Shown here piece after piece: positions 59,558 to 64,000 of a DNA stretch of 64,000 nucleotides (position 1 is the first letter of the stretch; the number at the start of each line of letters is the position of its first letter). Under the pieces are notes generated by a model. That model had not been told where the DNA came from, ran no database searches, and was given only the letters and a program-made list of their open reading frames with translations. The stretch spans positions 124,001 to 188,000 of the forward strand of contig NZ_JASITD010000003.1 of assembly GCF_030063445.1 (NCBI RefSeq), read 5' to 3'. Made by a program: the position numbers and the translations under genes. This DNA is from Hymenobacter sp. H14-R3 (lineage in GTDB: Bacteria > Bacteroidota > Bacteroidia > Cytophagales > Hymenobacteraceae).

Positions 59558-61107
59558 CCCTCGGCCAGCCGCAGCAGCACCTCGTAATAGGGCCGGCCCA
59601 GCACCCGCGCCCGCAGCCAGGCAAAAAAGCTAAGTACTTGTAAATCTTCTTGTTGGGTTGACAGGAAAGCCGGCATCGTGGCCACCCGATTAGCAAAGGC
59701 CGAGGTGGTGGCCACGGCGGGGTCGTCGATGATTTCGTGCACCAGGGCCAGGTAGTGCAGCACCGCGCGGTAGGGGCCGCCGGCGTGGGCGGCGGGGGTA
59801 TCGGGCGTGGCCTCGGCGGCCGGAAACTGCTCGTGCAGCCGCCGCTCAATAACCCGCAGCCGGCCTAGGGCCAGCTCGGGGTTGCCCAGCTCTATTTGAA
59901 TGAGTAGCTCGCCAATGTTGTGGTTCAGCAGCCATTCGAGGCCTTGGTGCTGCTCCAGCCAGTGGTCGGTGCGGTCGAGGCTGATGAGGGTTTGGTTGGC
60001 CTGGGCAAACTTGCCTTGGGCGAAATAATGGAAGCTGATTTGTAGGCGCGCCGTGAGCTGGTCGGCGGGCGGCAGCGCGGGCCGGGCTTTCAGTACTTCC
60101 TCCAACAGACTGATACTATCGCGGTTACGATTCAGGAACGCGTAGTTGGCGGCCAGCAAAAACGTAAGGCGCGGCCCCATTTCGGCAAACTGCCGGCCCG
60201 GCGCGGCGGCCAGCACGGCCCGCGCCTGCTCCAGGTACGCCACCGACTCGGCAAAGCGCCGGGCGCGGTACAGCGCGTGGGCCAGCATGTAGAGCAGCCG
60301 CAGCTGGTAGCCGCGCTGGGCGGGCGCAAAGCCGTGGCGGCGCGCCATGAGCCCGTAGCAGCGCTCCACAAAGGGCGCAAACGTGGCAAAGTCGCCGCGG
60401 GCCAGCATGGCGTGGCGCGCAATGCTCAGCAGACGGCACAGCAGCGAGGGCGAGCGGGCAAAGGCCTCCTGCAAGTCGTACTCAACCAGGATGTTGCGCA
60501 GCAGCTCATCGACGGGCACGGTGCCGCGGCCGTGCACGCGAGCCTGGCGCAGGCGCTGCCGCAGCAGGGCATCGGCAATGCCGGCGCGCTCCTCCTCGTC
60601 GGCGGCTTTTTTGTTGCGGTGGCGGCGCTCAATTATCGCCTCCAGCGGCTCGGCGTGGGGCGAGTGGGCGTACTGAATCTGCACGTTGTACACGGCGTTC
60701 AGGGGCTCGTACTGCTCGTTGTCGAGGGCCAGCTTTTCGGCCTTGCGCAGCATCGTCCAGGCCAGGCGCGGCACGCCGGCCCCAAACAGGTACTGGGCCA
60801 GCGTGAGGTGGCCGCGCACGGGGGTGGCGGCCGTGGCATCGTGCTGGCGCTGGCGCAGCAACAAAAAATCGGTGAGCTGGCGCAGCAGCCGCTTACGCAA
60901 CGCGTAGTAAGCCACGGGGTTAGGCTCGTCGGGGTAGAGCTTTTTGATGAGCACTTCCGAGTCGTATTCCTTGGGGTGCAGCAGCAGGGCCAGCAGGCGC
61001 ACATCCTGGCGGCCAGCGGGGCGGCGGCGCTGCCACTGCATGTACTGGGCCAGGTCGCGGCGGTCGTCGGGGGCCAGGGTTTGCAGGGTCAGGCGCAGGT
61101 CGTCCAT
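59554..61107 (-). CDS. TPR-like helical repeat protein (517 aa)
   Basis: The start is the ATG before DDLRLTLQTLAPDDRRDLAQYMQW; the frame opens 40 codons earlier without support. No signal peptide. The N-terminal part (LLALLLHPKEYDSEVLIKKLYP, YYALRKRLLRQLTDFLLLRQ) is followed by paired helices like tetratricopeptide repeats (LTLAQYLFGAGVPRLAWTMLRKAEKLALDNEQYEPLNAVYNV; LLYMLAHALYRARRFAESVAYLEQARAVL; LQISFHYFAQGKFAQANQTLISL). Similar proteins are frequent in Bacteroidota but of unknown role; protein-protein scaffolding is inferred. Confidence 0.8.
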   Translation of the reverse strand: MDDLRLTLQTLAPDDRRDLAQYMQWQRRRPAGRQDVRLLALLLHPKEYDSEVLIKKLYPDEPNPVAYYALRKRLLRQLTDFLLLRQRQHDATAATPVRGHLTLAQYLFGAGVPRLAWTMLRKAEKLALDNEQYEPLNAVYNVQIQYAHSPHAEPLEAIIERRHRNKKAADEEERAGIADALLRQRLRQARVHGRGTVPVDELLRNILVEYDLQEAFARSPSLLCRLLSIARHAMLARGDFATFAPFVERCYGLMARRHGFAPAQRGYQLRLLYMLAHALYRARRFAESVAYLEQARAVLAAAPGRQFAEMGPRLTFLLAANYAFLNRNRDSISLLEEVLKARPALPPADQLTARLQISFHYFAQGKFAQANQTLISLDRTDHWLEQHQGLEWLLNHNIGELLIQIELGNPELALGRLRVIERRLHEQFPAAEATPDTPAAHAGGPYRAVLHYLALVHEIIDDPAVATTSAFANRVATMPAFLSTQQEDLQVLSFFAWLRARVLGRPYYEVLLRLAEG

Positions 61108-61229
61108 AGAGGGCAGGTCGGTTGGAAAGCCGAAAGTAAGCGGGCTGCACCTGAAACCGTAGCGGCCCCCAACCTGCGGCTTATTTCTGCCGTACAAGCT
61201 TCGCAACCCACCACTTTCTTTTCTCAATC

Positions 61230-61490
61230 ATGGACGCTAATAACAACAACATCGACGACAGCACCGAGCTGAATACCCGTGGCAACTGGAACGAAGTAAA
61301 AGGTGCTGCCAAACAGAAGTGGGGCCAGCTCACCGACGACGACATGACCTACGACGAGGGCAAGCAGGACGAGTTCTTCGGTAACATCCAGAAAAAAACC
61401 GGCCACGCCATCGACGAAATTAAAGACTGGTTCTCGCAGACCTTCAGCGGCACCAGCAACGACCCCAACCGTCCGTCGAACCAGCATTAA
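61230..61490 (+). CDS. CsbD family stress-response protein
   Basis: 86 residues with the CsbD pattern: NTRGNWNEVKGAAKQKWGQLTDDDM and GKQDEFFGNIQKKTGHAIDEIKDWF. CsbD-like proteins are small, abundant, disordered or helical proteins often controlled by general stress regulators. The N-terminal Asn-rich stretch (MDANNNNIDD) is not part of the domain. A terminator follows. Confidence 0.92.
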   Translation: MDANNNNIDDSTELNTRGNWNEVKGAAKQKWGQLTDDDMTYDEGKQDEFFGNIQKKTGHAIDEIKDWFSQTFSGTSNDPNRPSNQH

Positions 61491-61510
61491 TTCAGCCTAA
61501 TCGCTTTTTG

Positions 61511-61548
61511 AAAAAGCCTCGTTCCTATCTTGGAGCGAGGCTTTTTTT
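61511..61548 (+). terminator. Terminator after the CsbD gene
   Basis: Stem AAAAAGCCTCG / CGAGGCTTTTT, 14-nt inner region, T7 run. Confidence 0.88.
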
Positions 61549-61560
61549 ATTTAATGAGTG

Positions 61561-61660
61561 AATTGTGAAGGAGTGAGTTGTGAAGAAGTAGCTGTTTGGT
61601 TAATTCTGCCATTCGCCAACTCACTCCTTCACTCCTTCACCAACTCACCCCTTCACAATT
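61561..61660. repeat. Inverted repeat with two alternative right arms
   Basis: The left arm AATTGTGAAGGAGTGAGTTG (61561-61580) pairs 19 of 20 with 61641-61660, or 16 of 16 with 61617-61632. The right side is a short tandem of ACTCCTTCAC-type units. It lies between convergent csbD-like and HDAC-like genes, touching the end of the latter. Confidence 0.75.
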
Positions 61661-61663
61661 ATT

Positions 61664-62575
61664 TCAGTCCCAGAGGCTGGCGGCTACGCGGTAGGTGTTG
61701 GCGTGGGCCTCTACGATGTCGGCTATGCGCTCGGAGTAGCCGCCGCCCATGCACACGACCACGGGCAGGCCGCGGCGATGGCAGGCGGTGAGCACCAGCT
61801 CATCGCGGCGGCGGCAGCCGGCGCGGCTCAGGGCCAGGTGGCCAAGCTTGTCGGTAGCCAGCACATCGACGCCGCTGAGGTAGAACACAAAGTCGGGGCG
61901 CACCTGCTCGTCGAGCAGGCGGGGCAGCACGTCGGCCAGCTGGGCCAGATACTCGGCATCGCCGAGGCCGTCGGGCAGCGCCAGGTCGAGGTCCGATACC
62001 TCCTTTCGGCCCGGGAAGTTGCGCGCCCCGTGCATCGAAAACGTAAACACCCGCGGCTCGTGCTGAAAGAGGGCCGCCGTGCCGTTGCCCTGATGCACAT
62101 CGAGGTCGATGATGAGAATCTGGCGCACCCGCGCCGGCTCATGGGCCAGCAGCCAGTTGGCCGCCACGGCTTGGTCGTTGAGCAGGCAAAAGCCCTCGGG
62201 GCGGCCCGCAAATGCGTGGTGCGTGCCCCCAGCAATGTTGAGGGCCACGCCGCCACCCGCCAGCACCCGCTGCGCGCAGCCGATGGTGCCGCCGAGCAGG
62301 GTCATTTCGCGGTCGGCCAGCGCAGGGCTCCATGGGAAGCCGCTGGCCCGCTCCTCCTGGCGCGTGAGCTGGCCGTGCAGCAGGCGGTGCACGTAGTTGG
62401 CTTCGTGGGTAAGCAGCACATCGGCCAGCGGCGGCGGGGTAGGCACGAAGAAATCGCTGGCCGTGGCGGTGCCTTCGTGCAGTAGCTGCTCGGGCAGCAA
62501 CTCGTACTTGAGCATGGGAAAGCGGTGGCCGGGCGGCAGGGGCAGCAGGTAGTTGGGGGCAAACGCAATATTCAT
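61664..62575 (-). CDS. Histone deacetylase / acetoin-utilisation family enzyme
   Basis: 303 residues. Catalytic and metal-binding blocks are visible: GGTHHAFAGRPEGFCLLND (His-His pair), LIIDLDVHQGNGTAALF (Asp and His zinc ligands), VFTFSMHGARNFPGRK and YLSGVDVLATDKLGHLALS (third Asp ligand region). GGGYSERI ends the active site. Bacterial members deacetylate proteins or small molecules; the substrate cannot be told here. Length agrees with class-I-like bacterial homologues. Confidence 0.93.
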   Translation of the reverse strand: MNIAFAPNYLLPLPPGHRFPMLKYELLPEQLLHEGTATASDFFVPTPPPLADVLLTHEANYVHRLLHGQLTRQEERASGFPWSPALADREMTLLGGTIGCAQRVLAGGGVALNIAGGTHHAFAGRPEGFCLLNDQAVAANWLLAHEPARVRQILIIDLDVHQGNGTAALFQHEPRVFTFSMHGARNFPGRKEVSDLDLALPDGLGDAEYLAQLADVLPRLLDEQVRPDFVFYLSGVDVLATDKLGHLALSRAGCRRRDELVLTACHRRGLPVVVCMGGGYSERIADIVEAHANTYRVAASLWD

Positions 62576-62809
62576 AGAGGAGGCCCACGCGGGAGCCGAA
62601 ATGAAACTAAACGGGGAACCTAGGCACCGGCAGAAAGCGCAGTTAGCAACGAGCCGCGCAGGACAATTCGGCGACTTTAAACGGGTATTGAACGAGTGCT
62701 TAGCTTATTAGCTTGCTACGGGCAATCCAACTTGCAGGCACTGTCGTAGCTTTGCTATGATTCGTCAGTAAGTTGTAATTTTCCCGCCTCTTAATTTCTG
62801 TTGCTCAGC
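62576..62809. other. Divergent intergenic region with promoter element
   Basis: 234 bp between the HDAC gene and a small membrane-protein gene. TAGCTTTG at 62747-62754 is an exact -7 match for the plus-strand gene. Nothing else is recognised. Confidence 0.5.
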
Positions 62810-63010
62810 ATGGCTTCTCCGCATCTCAGCGCTTCCCACCGCTCGTCATCGTCCCACCCCTATCGCCGCTCCTCCTTCAACGGGGCCAGGCAGCTGCAGG
62901 CTGCCGGTGCTTCTACGCGGCGTACGCTGGTGGTAGTGGGGTTGCTGGTGGCGGCGCTGGTCGTAACGCTGGGGGTGGTAGCCTACCACCTGGCCACTAG
63001 CCCGCAGTAG
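62810..63010 (+). CDS. Small single-pass membrane protein (66 aa)
   Basis: The ATG chosen lies 56 bp after a -7 element; a TTG three codons earlier is possible. A Ser/His/Arg-rich polar N-terminus (ASPHLSASHRSSSSHPYRRSS) precedes one helix (TLVVVGLLVAALVVTLGVVAYHL) close to the C-terminus, a tail-anchor-like topology. No family is recognised. Confidence 0.65.
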   Translation: MASPHLSASHRSSSSHPYRRSSFNGARQLQAAGASTRRTLVVVGLLVAALVVTLGVVAYHLATSPQ

Positions 63011-63032
63011 CAAGCCGGAAGACTAACGGCTA

Positions 63033-63815
63033 CTATTCATCGAGCAGGCCGCCAAAAAGGCCGCCCAGCACGGTGCCGCTTTCTTTCTTGGCATTGCCGC
63101 CCCACGGGGCCAGGGCCTGAATAAGCTTCTTCACGGGCATCGACTGAATCCAGACGCGGCCGGTGCCGCGCAGGGTGGCCAGCATCAGGCCCTCGCCCCC
63201 AAATATCATCGACTTGAGGCCGCCCGCGCGCGCCACGCTAAAGTCAATACCCGGCTCAAACGCTACCACGCAGCCCGTATCCACGCGCAGCAGCTCGTTA
63301 TTCAGGCGCTTTTCGATGATGGTGCCGCCGGCGTGCACAAAGGCCTTGCCGTCGCCGGTCAGCTTTTGCAGAATAAAGCCCTCGCCGCCAAATAAGCCGG
63401 CCCCGAATTTCTGATTGAAATGCACGCTGATTTGGGTGCCCCGGGCGGCGGCCAAAAAGCCATCTTTCTGCACAATGAGGCCTTGGGGCATGGTGCCCAA
63501 GTCAACAGGAATAATAGTGCCCGGATAAGGGGCCGAAAAAGCCACCCGGCTCTTGCCTGAGTTACCCCGGTGCGTAAAGTGCGTCAGAAACAAGCTCTCG
63601 CCGGTGATGAGCCGCGTGCCCGCCGAAAACAGCTTACCCAACAGGCCCTGGTCGGGGGAAGAGCCATCGCCCATCTTGGTTTCGAAGGCAATGTCTTCCT
63701 CCATGTATACCATGGCACCGGCCTCGGCAATCACGGTTTCCTGGGGGTCCAGTTCTATTTCGAGCACCTGGATGTCGGCGCCAATAATTCGGTAATCAAC
63801 ATCGTGCGAGCGCAT
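63033..63815 (-). CDS. TIGR00266 / AIM24 family protein
   Basis: 260 residues from the ATG before [38 protein letters not shown]. The repeated beta pattern with Gly-rich turns ([89 protein letters not shown]) and a Gly-rich end ([14 protein letters not shown]) are diagnostic of TIGR00266. The biological role is undefined. A -7 element lies 24 bp upstream. Confidence 0.92.
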   Translation of the reverse strand: MRSHDVDYRIIGADIQVLEIELDPQETVIAEAGAMVYMEEDIAFETKMGDGSSPDQGLLGKLFSAGTRLITGESLFLTHFTHRGNSGKSRVAFSAPYPGTIIPVDLGTMPQGLIVQKDGFLAAARGTQISVHFNQKFGAGLFGGEGFILQKLTGDGKAFVHAGGTIIEKRLNNELLRVDTGCVVAFEPGIDFSVARAGGLKSMIFGGEGLMLATLRGTGRVWIQSMPVKKLIQALAPWGGNAKKESGTVLGGLFGGLLDE

Positions 63816-63839
63816 GGCCAGGGAAATTTGGGTGGAGCA

Positions 63840-63847
63840 CAAATGTA
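63840..63847 (-). promoter_or_regulatory. -7 promoter element of the TIGR00266 gene (TACATTTG)
   Basis: Exact TAnnTTTG on the minus strand, 24 bp before the ATG at 63815; it supports that start against the longer frame. Confidence 0.65.
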
Positions 63848-63955
63848 GCGTCCGCCCCAAATTACCGGCCCCAGTCGGCCCCGGGCCGCTCCCAGCTTGG
63901 CTGGGCCACCTAGCGCAGTAGCCATGTAGCCAACGTGTTGATTACCAAATTCTTA

Positions 63956-64000
63956 CTATTCGGGTAGCTCTTGGCGGGTCTCGGCGGCCTCGTCGTCGTC
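63956..64000 (-). CDS. Possible 3' end of a minus-strand gene running out of the window
   Basis: The minus strand reads DDDEAAETRQELPE-stop from the window edge. An acidic tail of this kind is plausible for a real C-terminus, but 14 codons are too few to identify anything. Confidence 0.35.
   Translation of the reverse strand, partial: DDDEAAETRQELPE

Overview
The window is a GC-rich chromosomal segment of a Bacteroidota bacterium, most likely Hymenobacter or a close relative (Cytophagales). The indications are type IX secretion/gliding components (PorP/SprF-like protein, GldJ), two proteins with type IX C-terminal sorting domains, the Bacteroidota -7 promoter motif TAnnTTTG ahead of several genes, AT-rich gaps between GC-rich genes, and typical cytophagal families (DUF4136, NHL-repeat, DUF2339, TIGR00266, an ECF sigma/anti-sigma/beta-helix cluster). 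I saw no rRNA, tRNA, CRISPR array, integrase or transposase.

Layout. 1-4.6 kb: end of a PorP/SprF-like gene, gldJ, convergent comF, an AhpD-like gene with a small partner, and exonuclease III. 4.7-9.4 kb: two type IX secreted proteins around a sigma-54-dependent activator and a 35-codon ORF. 9.5-19.3 kb: a flavin oxidoreductase and a type III polyketide synthase, then about 6.6 kb of accessory and decaying DNA (TraB/ChaN-like lipoprotein, truncated outer-membrane barrel, broken LytS/LytTR pair, unknown genes, a polyketide-synthase C-terminal relic), then a SAM methyltransferase on the other strand. This looks like a small polyketide cluster that has been opened up. 19.4-28.7 kb: NHL protein, saccharopine/alanine-dehydrogenase-like enzyme, gcvP, DUF4136 lipoprotein, a toxin-antitoxin pair whose toxin has an amber stop, lipA, an outer-membrane protein and OsmC.

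28.8-35.4 kb holds one giant DUF2339 membrane protein (2171 aa) containing five copies of a module of about 195 residues, behind a promoter with 21-bp-spaced repeats. 35.5-42.2 kb is a minus-strand operon-like array: ECF sigma factor, anti-sigma factor, beta-helix/DUF4097-like protein, then three paralogous outer-membrane barrels. 42.4-47.6 kb: a sulfite-oxidase-like molybdoenzyme with a flavin reductase, a second toxin-antitoxin pair, and uvrA. 47.8-50.6 kb: a secreted protein and three paralogous secreted 'QYYY' proteins with different tails. 50.7-64 kb: Rieske-flavoprotein fusion, a GT-C-like membrane protein, asnS, rpoN, an SDR, a TPR-like protein, CsbD, a histone-deacetylase-family enzyme, a small membrane protein and a TIGR00266 protein.

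Many gene ends carry long inverted repeats, each of a different sequence family, some also able to act as terminators. The strongest candidates for new biology are the sigma/anti-sigma/three-barrel array, the modular expansion of the DUF2339 protein, the opened polyketide locus with its relic, and the QYYY protein family. All calls come from reading sequence; no database search was run.
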